Positions 39,257 to 50,763 are shown, counted from the first letter of the stretch. The stretch: 64,000 bases of DNA from Zeugodacus cucurbitae (GCF_028554725.1 NC_071671.1:41176001-41240000), one strand, 5' to 3'. Program-made: numbers and translations. The notes: generated by a model not told the origin, from the sequence alone.

Positions 39257-41168
39257 GGGGTTATACCAGTGTAACCCATGAAAAATTAGGAGATTTTTTC
39301 GCGAATATTTTTTTTAAAGAATGTACTCGATCGAATGTTTCGAAGTTTTTTGGACATTTAAGGTATATTTTCAGCTATATTTTAAGATTTTTTTTACAAA
39401 AATATTGAAAAACAAGTAAGGAAGGGCTAAGTTCGGGTGTAACCGAACATTTTATACTCTCGCAATTTATTTATTTAACTTTATTTATATTATATAATAC
39501 ACAATTTTACCCACATATTCGTCATATATATCGTATAAAGTCCATTGAAAGTTGGAAACCATAATATTAGGTTAGAAGCGCCGAGGTCCTCGTGTTTGAT
39601 ATATAGGGCCTTAAAAAATTATGGTCCGATTTCGCCGATTTTTAGAATGGGGCTGCCACACTATAAACATAGTATTTGTGCAAAGTTCTGCACCGATATC
39701 TTCACTAGTGCACACTTTATATATTGTAAAGTAAACGATTCAGATCGTCGTCAAAGTTCTGGTATATAGGAAGTAGGCGTGGTTGTGAAGCGATTTGGCC
39801 TATTTTCACAACATATCATTGGGATGTAAGGAAACTATTACAAACCAAGTTTCATTGAAATCGGTCGAGTAGTTCCTGAGACCCATAAGTGGGCGACGCC
39901 ACGCCCATTTTCCATTTTGTAAAAAAATCTGAGTGCAGCTTCTACCTGCCATTTCTTATGTGAAATTTAGTGTTTCTGACGTTTTTCGTTAGTGAGTTAA
40001 CCCACTTTTAGTAATTTTCAACCTAACTTTTGTATGGGAGGTGGGCGTGGTTATGATCCGATTTCTTTCATTTTTGGACTGTATTAGGAAGTGGCTAAAA
40101 AAAACTAAACTGTTTGGTTTATATAGCTCTATTGGTTTGCGAGATATGTACAAAAAACTTAGTAGGGGCGGGGCCACGCCCACTTCCCCAAAAAAATTAC
40201 ATCCAAATATGCCCCTTCATAGTGCGATCCTTCATACCAAATTTTATTTCCATAGCTTTATTTATGGCTTAGTTATGGCACTTTATGTGTTTTCGGTTTT
40301 CGCCATTTTGTGGGCGTGGCAGTGGTCCGATTTTGCTCATTTTCGAAAGCAACCTTCCTATGGTGCCAATAAATAAGTGTGCCAAGATTCATCAAGATAT
40401 CTTAATTTTTACTCAAGTTACAGCTTGCACAGACGGACGGACGGACAGACAGACATTCGGATTTGAACTCCACTCCTCACCCTGATCACTTTGGTATATA
40501 TAACCCTATATCTAACTCGTTTAGTTTTGGGTGTTACAAACAACCGTTAGGTGAACAAAACTATAATACTCTCTTTAGCAACATTTGTTGCGAGAGTATA
40601 ATAAAGGAGTTATGAGCTATCTTGAGAGGTACCAAAAAAAAGAGTTCCCCAACTGCTGACATGATTCTGGCCGAATGAGTAGATGAAGCAAAAAAATTCA
40701 AAAAGGTTATTAAAGTTAAAGATATTTACTATACGATGGCCAACGATTTTTGAAATATATCAAAAATTTACAAAATGGCGTAGTTCTGAAAAAAAGTATT
40801 TTTTAGGTAAAAAATTTTCGTTTTTTAATGCCAAATAGACAACTTTCAACAAATCAAAAAGATCGTAGGTCATTGTATAGTAAATATATTCAAGAATAAT
40901 CAGTTTAAATTTGAAGTCGATTGGACAATTTCTCATTGAGTTATGATGTCAGCAATTTTGAGAGATGTCGTTTCGAGAAAAACTCGTTTAAAGTTTCGAC
41001 TATAGCTGCTTGTACCTGTGAGCGGTCGCTCTTTAGCACGCTTCCATTCAAAAACTATTAAAAATTTTACCTTACCGCTTTCACAGGATATTTTTGAAAT
41101 CATAAACTATCGAAAAAGCAAAAACTAAAAAAATCGATTTTTTTTAAATGTCACACTGGTATAGCCCG
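39257..41168 (+). mobile_element. TTAA-flanked MITE inside an RTE fossil, itself split by an INE-1-like copy
   Basis: It begins after TTAA at 39253-39256 with GGGGTTATACCAGTGTAAC and ends CACTGGTATAGCCCG before a mutated GTAA. RTE sequence continues on both sides. The MITE body is cut at 39411 by the INE-1-like insertion and resumes at 40601. Confidence 0.75.
39412..40600 (-). mobile_element. INE-1-like element, full length, nested in a TTAA MITE
   Basis: It has the same length (1189 bp) and end points as the copy at 1799-2988 and is very similar to it throughout, so both belong to one subfamily. MITE sequence is continuous across the insertion. Confidence 0.83.
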
Positions 41169-41213
41169 GTAACTCGGCTACAATCGTGTAAGCGGTGTCT
41201 ACGCTAACAAAGC
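41165..41213 (+). mobile_element. RTE fragment, right part (last codons and 3' end)
   Basis: AACTCGGCTACAATCGTG and GCGGTGTCTACGC match the last codons and 3' end of RTE copies (compare 10530-10560). It completes the copy interrupted at 39252. Confidence 0.7.
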
Positions 41214-42774
41214 AAAATTATATTCTAGAATTCAATTCTTTTGAAAGAGAATAAAGTAGACCAGAAATCCGGTTTTAAAACCACATTTTTTTCATGAAAT
41301 AGAAAAATATCTAAACCCTAAAAGTAATGAAATCTTATTAAGACAAATGAAAACCCAAATTCATCCATAATTTCATAAAATTGATCATCGAAACTTGAAC
41401 AGGGAAAAAGTTTGCTATTATCAAAAAATACTTTGTGACTTTGGGAGTATTCCAGTAAAAATAATAAATTCTTAAGTTCTCATATAATATATATCACTTG
41501 AAAACAGGTGTTCATTCATTAATTCGCTTATAGAAATGCCGATTTAGTCAGTTGCATTTAATTTTACAACATAATTACCTTCAAATAACCTTAAAACGAA
41601 TTTCAATTATTTAAATGGTAAAACATCTCCTATTTTAGTTGTTTCTCCATTAACGTGAAAAGAAATCAATTTCATTTACATAACTGTCAATCACTTCGCT
41701 CTCCCCATGCAAACTCGCGGTGCTCTACTTTCATTGTCCACTAAATTTATGCACCGTCAGCGCATAAATCCACTTACGAAGGTAATTTGCAATCAATCAT
41801 TGAAACATTTGCACCCATCAGCGGTGCTCGCTTCGAAATCCTCTCAACTATGCAAATCTCTTGCTTTTTCCACATCGACTTCAATCGACTATTGGCGCGC
41901 CATTGACTTCATGGGTGCTGACTGCTTCGGACAGCATAAAAGTACATTTAAAGGAATAACAACTTAAACTATTTTACATAACGAAAACAACAACAAAGCG
42001 TCTAATGGTAACCAGCTGAACTGAATGCAAAAAGCAAACGTAAATAGGACGAAAAACACATTGGACCCAGGAAGAATGTGCCAGATACGCTTCATTCACT
42101 TACCGAATTCTCAGATTGTCTTCAGCTCAGCCACAATGCTCTCTGCAACTAAGGCAAATAATACCGAATTTCGCTAACCAAAATTATAATCTGGTTCACT
42201 TCTTTAGCCCTACTTTAACACCTTTTTGCACAAATTCTTTAACCAAATGGTTTACTGCAAAAACCAACGAATTAAGCGCTTTTGTGTTTTCTACTTTACA
42301 TTTTCATCAGATGCATAAAAACGCAGGACGTTTGCTTGCCTTGTGTTTTTCTGCGTGTGCATTCCACTTGCCTTTGTAAATAATCAACTTAGCATAATTT
42401 ACGGCGCTTATGCTTAGTTTGCTTACACCCGTCGGGAGAGCATACATATGCTTCACTGCATAGCCAGCTGGACCCTGCGTAAGTATGTTTGCGTGTCATT
42501 GCTTCTTTCTTTATTTCCTTCTAAAGTCAACACAGTTACTGGAGAAAATGCATAAGTAAACCACTTCCTTCTGCTGCAGGACTCTATTGATCCAGCATAT
42601 TTTTAGTGATTCCCTACTGTTACGATAGTAACGTACTTCTATATACCTCAATAAATGTGCGTATAAGTACAGTAGTAAATATATTTCTGGCACGACCCAA
42701 AAAAATATATCCAAAATTGTGTGAGCATATGATACCTACCACACCGAACTTGAACTGGTGATTCCGTAATATTG
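41214..42774. other. No gene recognised
   Basis: The block at 41.7-42.4 kb is GC-balanced and holds two 86-87 codon ORFs without recognisable domains. Confidence 0.45.
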
Positions 42775-43360
42775 TTATTGTTTGTGGAAGGCTTATCCTT
42801 ATAGGCACCGTTTAAATAGCTGAAAGATAAAAAATACATTGAACTCTTTTCATGTGCTTTCATGCTGTCTTAAGTTACCTTTTAAATAAAAACTCCTTGC
42901 CAAACCACCAACTATCCGTACAATTTGTACCTCTGTCACTACTGTTCTGATCGTGCGTACTGAACTTACAACCGTCGTGTCAGCTAGACAGGGAATCGCC
43001 AACTGTGCCTGAGTAAGCACTTAAGCCACTTGAATTCCTCACCACCGATAACGACATCGTCGAAATCCTTTAATTCAAACCCTAATTCAAGCTGTTGCAA
43101 TTCGGTTTGCGCAATTTATCAAGACAAATGAAATAAATCGTATTCACGTTTCCAAAGCCCTTTTTCTAATCACTCCAGCCACAATTAAAGTGTATGCTAT
43201 TATCCTGTCAAGTCCGTATAACTGTCCAGGATTCACCACCTGCTGGATTGAGTAAACAATAAGCGTAGAATGATGTGTAACCAGGATCAGACAACTAAGC
43301 ACGTAACTGATATATGCCGCTGAAAGGTGTACGGCCAGAGAAATAAACTGCTTCAGCATA
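42775..43360 (-). pseudogene. Older truncated FReD pseudogene, opposite strand
   Basis: The minus strand matches the FReD gene from the AEAVHFSGR segment onward. It lacks the signal-peptide part of exon 1. In the ancestral frame there are stops where the gene reads CAG (after QLRA), inside QRRQDD and at the SDYKN tyrosine, plus several deletions in the middle. The intron with its acceptor is still recognisable. Exon 2 holds SYLNGAYKDKPST and then diverges, so the C-terminus is gone. It has diverged much more than the 49.6-kb copy. Confidence 0.85.
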
Positions 43361-43503
43361 ATACAGAAAATTCAAATTTAATGGGTAATGTTTATTACCA
43401 TTCTTATCTTATTATCATCATGGTAGTGATATTTTCCCGCCTTATTATATTGTCTTGGATGAAAAAAAAAATGTTATCCTGAAAATGTGCAAGTGACTGA
43501 AAG

Positions 43504-43809
43504 TTGCGGTCAAATAGGTCTACAGGAGATACTGCACCATACAGTGACAAGAAAATTAAAATTTTGAAATTGCAAAATGAGGTGGCAGAATTCCCCAACG
43601 AGCTGCAAATGGTTACAAAATGGGGTTGTGATGGTGGTAGTTCAGGGCATAGTGAATACCAGCAAAAGTTTACAGATCCCAATACGTCAGATATATTTAT
43701 GTTTTTGACTTCATTTGTCCCGTTGGCTCTCACTGATCGCAGCAACATGTCAAGGATGTTGTTGAAAAATACTGCGCCTTCATCAACAAGTAAAAAAAAA
43801 AGTTGCTAA
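43504..43809 (+). pseudogene. RAG1/Transib-like transposase core fragment (tentative)
   Basis: A 101-codon open stretch reads NEVAEFPNELQMVTKWGCDG, then GSSGHSEYQQKF, MFLTSFVPLALT and KNTAPSSTS. The order CDG-x-x-GxS, a hydrophobic strand, then P-S-S resembles the RAG1/Transib segment around the first catalytic Asp (CDGMGD...PNS in RAG1). There is no proper start, a TGA lies just upstream, and downstream the frame ends in an A-run, so it is a fragment. The family call is from memory of the pattern and needs a profile search. Confidence 0.5.
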
Positions 43810-44029
43810 AAGAGACGTGATAAAAGAGAATTTAGTTGTATGGGAGGTGGGCGTAAAAGTGGGCGGATTTTATTGAAATTTAACACCAACATATATAATG
43901 TCATAAAAATGCAATGTTCCAAAAATCAGTGCTGTAGGGCAAACATTATGTTTCACCTTATATGGGAGGTGGGCGTAAAACAGGGGGCGTGATTTTGATT
44001 TTTTCATGTTTTCTTGATTGGAATCCAAA
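43810..44029. repeat. Short GTATGGGAGGTGGGCG-containing repeat
   Basis: TATGGGAGGTGGGCGTAAAA occurs twice, about 125 bp apart. The motif resembles the GGGCGTGG motifs of INE-1-like bodies but the context differs. Confidence 0.4.
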
Positions 44030-44162
44030 ACAATGATGTACCAAATGTCATTGTCCTGCGACAATTTCTTATATTTTTAGCCGCAGTATGCACTAGCAGA
44101 AACCTATGTGCGCCGTCTTGTTGAAATGTCGCCGAGATCACGAGCTTCAAGTTCAGGCATAG
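44030..44162 (-). pseudogene. Mariner-family transposase, catalytic-core part
   Basis: Across the insertion the minus strand continues MPELEARDLGDI and, after a one-base shift, FQQDGAHR. This is the second catalytic Asp block (QQDGA). The part after it is degenerate. Confidence 0.78.
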
Positions 44163-45223
44163 CACAGTGGTTGCGCCATAGGCCAAAAATCAAAAAATCC
44201 ATCTCACGATTTTTCGACAAAATGTATACCGATGGCCTCTAAATTGTCCACACTTCCTATTTGCAAACTGGGTTTTCCTAAAAATCTAACGGTACTTTCT
44301 AAAAATAGAGTTAAATGCATGAACAACCGGATTTTTTTTAAAGCACACCAGAATTTTTTTTTAATTTCGCAGAAACAAAGGACTTCCATTTGTTCTGGTA
44401 ATTGTTCAGGTTAACGAATCAAGATTATTTTTAGTAGATTTTGAAGCTAAAGGTATTTACTTTAACTTGTGAAATTAATTAGGACTAACGATATTTGTAT
44501 TTTGTGTGAAATTAGTGTTTTATATCAACTATATGTTTTTGGATCTTTTTTCTGCGTCTTCAAAGTGTTTACATAAAGTTTTAATTGTGTTCCCCCGCGA
44601 TCCCCCTTTAATTGTATTTTTTATAGTATTTAGCAGAGTCTTAAGGTAATAAAAGTGCTAAGTTGGGTGTGGAAAGTTGCAGATGTATTTGCAATCGTCA
44701 AAATAATAAAGGCCTTTGAATTAACTATTTTTAAGTTCAAACTCATCATAATTGGGCTAAGGAAGCTTGGAAAGAAGGATAAATCGTCTTTATTTCAATC
44801 TGTGTACGGTTTACTAGAGGATATATCATAAGTTTTTGTTCTAATTATAATGGCTGTTGAATGGCAGTGAAAAAATGAATTGGTTTATAATATGCTTTTT
44901 CCCTACATTAATTTTTTATATGATATTATTCTTATAGGTGGAAATCATGTTTAGCTTTTTTCTCGCTTTCTTAACTTTTTTTCCAAAGCCTTACTGAAAG
45001 TTTTGACGCTCCAACCGTGGCCATGAGAAGTATTTTTGCACATCATTGCCATATAATAGCAATTACTGTTCTATGGGAGCTATAGGACCTAGTAGTCCGA
45101 TGGGGCCAATTTTTTTAATATATATTTAAAATATTTTTCTATTTCTTTTTTTTTTTTTTTGTGAAAATTTCATAGCGATATCTCAATTTATGACCGCACC
45201 TTCATACAAGCTGAACCACTGTG
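44163..45223. mobile_element. Transib-like non-autonomous DNA transposon with CACAGTG ends
   Basis: The ends CACAGTGGTT and AACCACTG(TG) are inverted repeats. The 5-bp sequence CATAG is repeated directly outside (44158-44162 and 45224-45228). Transib elements have CACWRTG-type ends and 5-bp target duplications. The termini also equal the RSS heptamer CACAGTG. No transposase ORF is visible inside, so it is non-autonomous or decayed. Confidence 0.75.
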
Positions 45224-45228
45224 CATAG

Positions 45229-45530
45229 TCGGCGAGATAACGTTCGTCATTGATGGTTACGTTTTCACAACGGGCTTCGTGTACACTCTCAGCCACGGCT
45301 GCTATATTTTCTTCACAGTGTGCTGGACGTGGTCTATTCGGTCGAATAATGTCCAATAATGAATGCTGGGTCTCAAAATGGCTGATCGTCCATCGAATAG
45401 TGCGCTCAGTATGCCGATTATGTTGCCCATAAGCGAAACGCGTGAAACACATTATTTACAGAACGTGGATTTTCGTAATAAATTTGAACAATTTGTAAAC
45501 GTTGCTCAGGCGTAAATCTTTCTACGATGA
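45229..45530 (-). pseudogene. Mariner-family transposase, N-terminal part
   Basis: The minus strand reads RFTPEQRLQIVQIYYENPRS, VNNVFHAFRLW, a frameshift, then GQHNRHTERTIRWTISHFE, RPAHCEENIAAVAESVHEA, a deletion, and VTINDERYLADY. This is the helix-turn-helix region and the start of the catalytic core of a mariner-like transposase common in insects. Confidence 0.8.
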
Positions 45531-45640
45531 AATACCAAACAATACTGAACAAAAATAACATGTCAGCTTGACACGGCACACGTGTGATCTGTCAAAAAAA
45601 TGCTATTGAAAAAAGTACCTCTACTTGGATCACCCGATAT

Positions 45641-46964
45641 TCATATGTATATCTAGAGTAACTTTTGTTCAAAGTTTCGATGGTTCTCGTAATTCCTGAA
45701 CTTCTTTAATCGGATAGTGTTATTTTGGGAGAGATAACGGCTTAGAATTATCAGCAATAACACTTCTTAGACATTTTCAGAACATAACGTTGAAGATAAG
45801 TACTCAATAACCACTAAGAATAATAACTGAATTGTACACCGCTTAAACACGAAGACTCGAAAAAATTCAACTTATTAAGCTACAATTATCCGTTGCTAAC
45901 GATTTCTACTTATTTTAAGCTTGAAGTTGTAATTGGGTGTTTACTTTAAGCTTGAGCACACTCCTTCAAGCAATAATTAAGAATACAAATTCGACAAATA
46001 TTTAAGAACCTCTAACTAAAACTATGGAATATGCGGCATTCTCCGAGTCACGTGTCGGGAACAAAGCCAAACGTGCAGAGAACACGTTCACCTGTCAATG
46101 CTAATGAAGTTGTCAAATATATGAAGAAATAATGTAAGCAAATGAAGATGGAGAAGCAAGTAGCGAAGCAGCGAAGCAGCGGAAAACAAAGCGTATCGAA
46201 AGGAAGGTGAAAAATGTTTAAAGATAGCAAACGCTGCAACTGACAACTCGAAAATGGCTAACAACTAACAGCGCCAAGTACAAATGAGCTTCGGTTCATG
46301 CACACACACACACAAATGTACGTGAGCTCGAGCTACACTATTAACAAATGTTGCATTCGATGCCAGCATGGAGGGGAAAGGGCATTCGCTGCAAAGCATT
46401 ATACGAGCTTTGCGGTTTGTTTGCAGTTTTGCATAGTAATTTTGTCATTAACCGAAGCGACTGATAAACACATGGCACTCTTGCATCCGGAAGCATATAC
46501 TTATACATATGCATTTACGTAGATATATGTGTATTGGTAAAATGTGAATGGTGAAAAAAAATATGGGAAAATGTGAGAGTAAAAATACAAAATGAAGATG
46601 TCGCTGTGGCTATTACAATAAATATACTTTGCTTATGCAGAGGTGGGAACAAATGACTTCGCTGAGCGTGCCTTAAGTTAATAAGCTGTCAGCAAATAAC
46701 TGAATGTTGTGTGCAACAACTTGATGCATGGGCATATACATACATCATAATATACATATGTACATATAAATATGATATATATTGTTATCAGGTGATTTAA
46801 GCCAGGTAAACTAAATTAAATTACCAATTATAATAATTAATAACCGATCAATTCAGGAAAGAAATATAAAAGTTTAAGTTGAAACTTAAGTATTTCTTTA
46901 AGGTCTTGAACCAGTCTAAGGTAAATTAAATCAAATTTTTTTGCTTCAAGTACAATTGCAGACA
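45641..46964. other. No gene recognised
   Basis: Contains a CA run at about 46301-46313 and a GC-balanced block at 46.0-46.7 kb. ORFs are short. Confidence 0.45.
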
Positions 46965-47102
46965 AAGACTCTAGATGTAATCGAACATTCCTCTCTCGTA
47001 ATTTATATAATTAATTTTTTAAAAATAACACACAAACTAATCCAAAACATTCGGCAAAAACTCCACTAGAATAACGAAAATCATTCGATACACCTACATA
47101 GT

Positions 47103-48345
47103 ACAAGTAAGGAAAGGCTAAGTTCGGGTGCAAACGAACATTTTATACTCTCGCAATTTATTGCTATATTTTTATTAAGATAACATACAATTTGTCTCAC
47201 ACATTAGGCATATGCATATATATGGCATAAAGTCCATTGAAAGTTTGAAACCCCTAATATTAGGTATATGGGAGCTAGAGGAAGTTATGACTCGATTTCA
47301 ACCATTTCTGGTACAGAGACACACTGTTAGAAGAAAAAGATTTCCTCTGAATAAAATTAAGATATCTGAGATATTTACCGACATTTTTGGTGAAAAATTA
47401 CTATAAGGCACGGAGTTCTTCCTATTCGATATCCGGGGCATTGACAAGTTATAGTCCGATTTCGGCATTTTTTTCACAATTGATGCCACCGATCATATAC
47501 TTTATGGGCGCTAGTGTATTTGTGCAAAGTTTTATTTCACTATCTTCATTGGTTCCTTATGTATATACAGTAGAACTTCTCTAACTCGAAACAACATAAT
47601 CCACAAAAAAACTTCGAGTTAGAGAGACTTCGAGTTATAGAATATTCATTAAATCATACAATTTTTCGAAAAGCTTCAAAATGTAGATACCCAGTCTTAT
47701 TTATTTACTTCGCATAAAGTTTTATGTACATACGTTAAAACATGTATTCTGTAATTTTGTTGTTGCAGTTTGCAATTGTTCGGCTCTTGGCGTCTATGTC
47801 CTCTGCCTTTGTTAGAGGATTTATGCAATCCATAAATGTAATATCATATTTTTTGTTCGCATCCATACAATATAGAGGGACTCTTTTAAAATTCTGCCTC
47901 GATAGTAAAATTTTAAATTTTGTATTATGCCCGGATCGAAAAGTTTGATTTATGGAAGGAAATTTGTATGAAATTTCACTTTTATTGCCAATTCCAGAGT
48001 TCGAGTTACAGAGAACTTTGAGTTATAGAAGTTCGAGTTATGGAAGTTCCACTGTATTATAAAGTGAAGGAATAAGATGGAATTCAAAATTGAGTAATAT
48101 GGGACGTTGACGTTGTTGTTTTTCACACTTGTCATCAGGATGTCAAGAAAATATTATATACCGAATTTCTTTGAAATCTGTTGAAACCATATCTCAGGAA
48201 CTGGTTTTGACCCATAATTGGACGATGCCACGCCCATTTTCCATTTTGTAAAAAAATCTGAGGGTAGCTTTTTTCTGCTATTTCTTCTGTAAAATTTAGT
48301 GTTTCTGACGTTTTTCGTTAGTGAGTTAACACACTTTTAGTAATA
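47103..48345 (-). mobile_element. INE-1-like element interrupted by a TA-flanked MITE
   Basis: On the minus strand the hairpin end (GTTCGTTTGCACCCGAAC) is at 47103-47150. The body continues to 47567, resumes at 48055 and lacks the 5' start. A shorter degenerate 3' end lies immediately before it (46965-47100). Confidence 0.75.
47568..48054. mobile_element. TA-flanked MITE with CAGTAGAACTTC ends, copy 2 (487 bp)
   Basis: Same family as the copy at 24810, here inserted into an INE-1-like element at TA (47566-47567 and 48055-48056). The body is collinear with copy 1. Confidence 0.8.
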
Positions 48346-48514
48346 TAGCGAGATTATAAAAATATAGTTAGGTTTTGAAATCTTCATGTTCGATATCTGC
48401 GATCTTGACAATGAGGCTGTGGTAGCCCTAATGCAGTATTTGAATAAATTTTTATTCCAAAATGTTCATCGGCTCTTAGTTTATATATTGTATAGTGAAT
48501 GATGGAGTCATATT

Positions 48515-48930
48515 CTCGACCATGAAGAAATTCGAATATCAATTACCCGCTTGAAGAACAACAAGGCGGCTGGGCCGATGGATTACCAGACGAGCTATTC
48601 AAATACGGCGGCGAAGAAGTGATAAGGTGCACGCATCAGCTTCTTTGCAATATGGTCGGAGGGAAGCATGTCCGATGATTGAAATGTAAGTGTACTCTCC
48701 CCAATCCACAAAAAGGAAAACCCCGCAATCTGCGCCAAGCAACACCACAAGATCCGTCAAGATCGGGAAGGATCAGAAACACCCTTTGCCAACAGGTACT
48801 ACTTTGGACTGAGTAGGCAATTGAAAATTAAAGTCGTTCCCGTCATACTTTATGTTGCAGAAGCGTGACGATGTCAACATCCGATGAGACGGCACTAGGA
48901 ATTTTCGAGCGAAAGATTTTGCGGAAGAGT
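48515..48930 (+). mobile_element. RTE fragment, multiply deleted
   Basis: It starts with the HEEIRI(A/S)ITRLKNNKAA segment, continues through CPIHKKG, then jumps to the region after YADD and ends in TLGIFERKILRK-like sequence. It sits among INE-1-like pieces. Confidence 0.8.
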
Positions 48931-49098
48931 GTGTCTCTGTAGCAAAAGTGGGTGAACCGGGTCACAACTTCCTTAGCTCCATTTCTCATATGCCATACAT
49001 AATGATTTTTGTTTTCTGGACTTAGTGCCGAATTGTGAGTTATCTTAATAACATTCAACAAATGATTTGCGAGAGAATAAAATGCCCTACCTTTCTTG
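48930..49098 (+). mobile_element. INE-1-like 3' end fragment
   Basis: CTCTGTAGCAAAAGTGGGTG through TTTGCGAGAGAATAAAATG to CTTTCTTGTT is the last 170 bp of the family, directly after an RTE fossil. Confidence 0.65.
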
Positions 49099-49526
49099 TT
49101 TGTGTTTCTCTATTATTTTGACAATGGAATGGAATTTTTTTACAATATCAAGTGACCAAATAGGGCTGGCAAAATATGTCTTCCAATAATTTCGACTAAA
49201 CTGATTATACTGAGTGAAATGTTTTCAGCGAAAACTGTTTTTCAATGTGATTTCGTTTGACATGATTTTGCATGAATGAAAACACAAGTTATACGATGAA
49301 AACCTATTTTATCTATGAAAACATGTTTTCAAAGTCAGTCCGAACGATAAGTCAAGCTTCCTTGTGACATGGAGTATATTTTCTTAAAACGTACATTTAG
49401 AGAAATTATTGGTCATTAATTATTTCACATTATTCGGCTACATAAGAACTTAAACCTTCCTTATTTGTTTAAAATAATATTCGAAAGATAAATATGAATT
49501 ACTAGATTACCCATAAACAAGGCGTA
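49099..49526. other. No gene recognised
   Basis: AT-rich spacer between an INE-1-like end and the FReD duplication unit. Nothing further was seen. Confidence 0.5.
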
Positions 49527-49631
49527 ATAAAATGATAATACAAAAATACTTAAACAAACAATAGAGCAAACAATATAAATTAGCCTCATGATAATAGCGG
49601 AAAGATCATTTTATCACAAACCGTCGCAGTG

Positions 49632-50398
49632 ATGTATCGCCAGCGCATAGTTTTTATAACCTTCATTCTACTGACGATTAGTCAATTTAAGAATGCAGCT
49701 GAAGGCACTGCACAACATTTGCCAACGAGTTGTGCTGAAGCAGTTCATTTTTCTGGCCGCACACCCTCCAGCGGCATATATCAGTTACGTGCTCAGTTGC
49801 CTGATCGGGGTTAAACAACATTCTACGCTTATTGTCTACTCGATCCAGCAGGTGGGGAAGCCTGGACAGTTATACAGAGGCGACAGGATGATAGTGTACA
49901 CTTTAATCGTGGCTGGAGTGATTACAAAAACGGCTTTGGAAACTTGAATACAAATTTCTTCATTGGTCTTGATAAGTTGCACGCACTAACCGACTTGCAA
50001 CTGCATGAATTATGGATTGAATTAAAAGATTTCGACGATGTCGTCAAGGTACGAGAGCTTCGCTATCGGCGGCGAGGAATTGAAATACGCACTAACAGTC
50101 TTGGGTGTTTACTCAGGCACAGCTGGTGATTCATTGAATAGTTTGCACGGCGGTTGTAAGTTCAGTACGCACGATCAGGACAATAGTGAGAGAGGTACAA
50201 ATTGTGCGGAAGTGTACAAGGGTGGCTGGTGGTTTGGCAAGGAATTGTGTCTTAAAAGGTAACATGAGACGTCATGAAAGCACATGAAAAGAGCTCAATG
50301 CATTTTTTATCTTTCAGCTTTTTAAACGGGGCCTATACGGATAAGTCTTCCACAGATTATGGCCAAGGTCTGATATGGACATCTTGGCATGGTTAAAG
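49632..50398 (+). pseudogene. FReD pseudogene, recent duplicate of the 60.4-kb gene
   Basis: It is nearly identical to the intact FReD gene over both exons and the intron. Three lesions are visible. Codon 61 (TAC in the gene) is TAA at 49812-49814. An 8-bp deletion near 50050 removes the start of the VARYESF segment and shifts the frame. A 13-bp deletion near 50393 in exon 2 removes the codons for GYTYSL. Splice sites and the upstream TATA are kept. Homology continues on both sides of the coding region, so this is a DNA-level duplication and not a retrocopy: it keeps the intron and has no poly(A) tail. At most a 60-residue secreted peptide could be made. Confidence 0.92.
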
Positions 50399-50506
50399 TA
50401 TGTACATATGGCTATAAGGCCAAAATATAATTCGTTTGTATAAACAACATACAGCGAGTTTTCTTTTATTATAAACCAATACATTTTGCAAGTATCTACG
50501 TGATTC

Positions 50507-50745
50507 GCGATTATAGCCGAATCAGTAATAATTCTTCCATCCATTCGAACAACATGGCCTAGCCAGCGTAGCCACTGTCTTTTCTTTATATATATTTTGT
50601 ATCATAAATCTTCCGCAAAACCTTCTGCCAATGCTTTCGAAAACCGTAGTGCCATCTCATCGGATGTTGACATCGTCCACCTGAACCTTAATACAGAATG
50701 TAAATAATGAGCAACTTTTTGAGTTTGGTTTTGGGGCGCGAATAC
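50507..50745 (-). mobile_element. RTE fragment downstream of the FReD pseudogene
   Basis: The minus strand matches the RTE 3' region (RLRWLGHVVRMDG and the TSDEMALRFSK segment). It shares its left junction with the fragment after the intact FReD gene. Confidence 0.75.
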
Positions 50746-50763
50746 CTCTGACAGACGGCGGCG

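Larger units (their letters stand above)
44000..45640 (-). mobile_element. Mariner-family fossil split by a Transib-like element
   Basis: Minus-strand mariner-type transposase pieces lie on both sides of 44163-45223. Removing that insert and one 5-bp repeat makes the coding sequence run on directly. A possible terminal repeat (GGGTGATCCAAGTAGAGGTAC) sits near 45640. Confidence 0.75.
49527..50745 (+). repeat. Segmental duplication, copy 1 (pseudogene side)
   Basis: The similarity to 60320-61770 starts about 100 bases upstream of the FReD TATA box, runs through the gene, and continues into the same junction with an old minus-strand RTE fragment (GCGATTATAGCC). The shared junction shows the RTE fossil was already next to the gene when it duplicated. 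Confidence 0.75.

Noticed and set aside
41707..42379. Two 86-87 codon ORFs with Ser/Lys-rich starts
   Set aside because: They resemble mitochondrial presequences only by composition. There is no recognisable mature domain.
43144..43359. Uninterrupted 71-codon minus-strand ORF over the old FReD pseudogene
   Set aside because: It is in the wrong frame. The same off-frame ORF exists over the intact gene and the young pseudogene.
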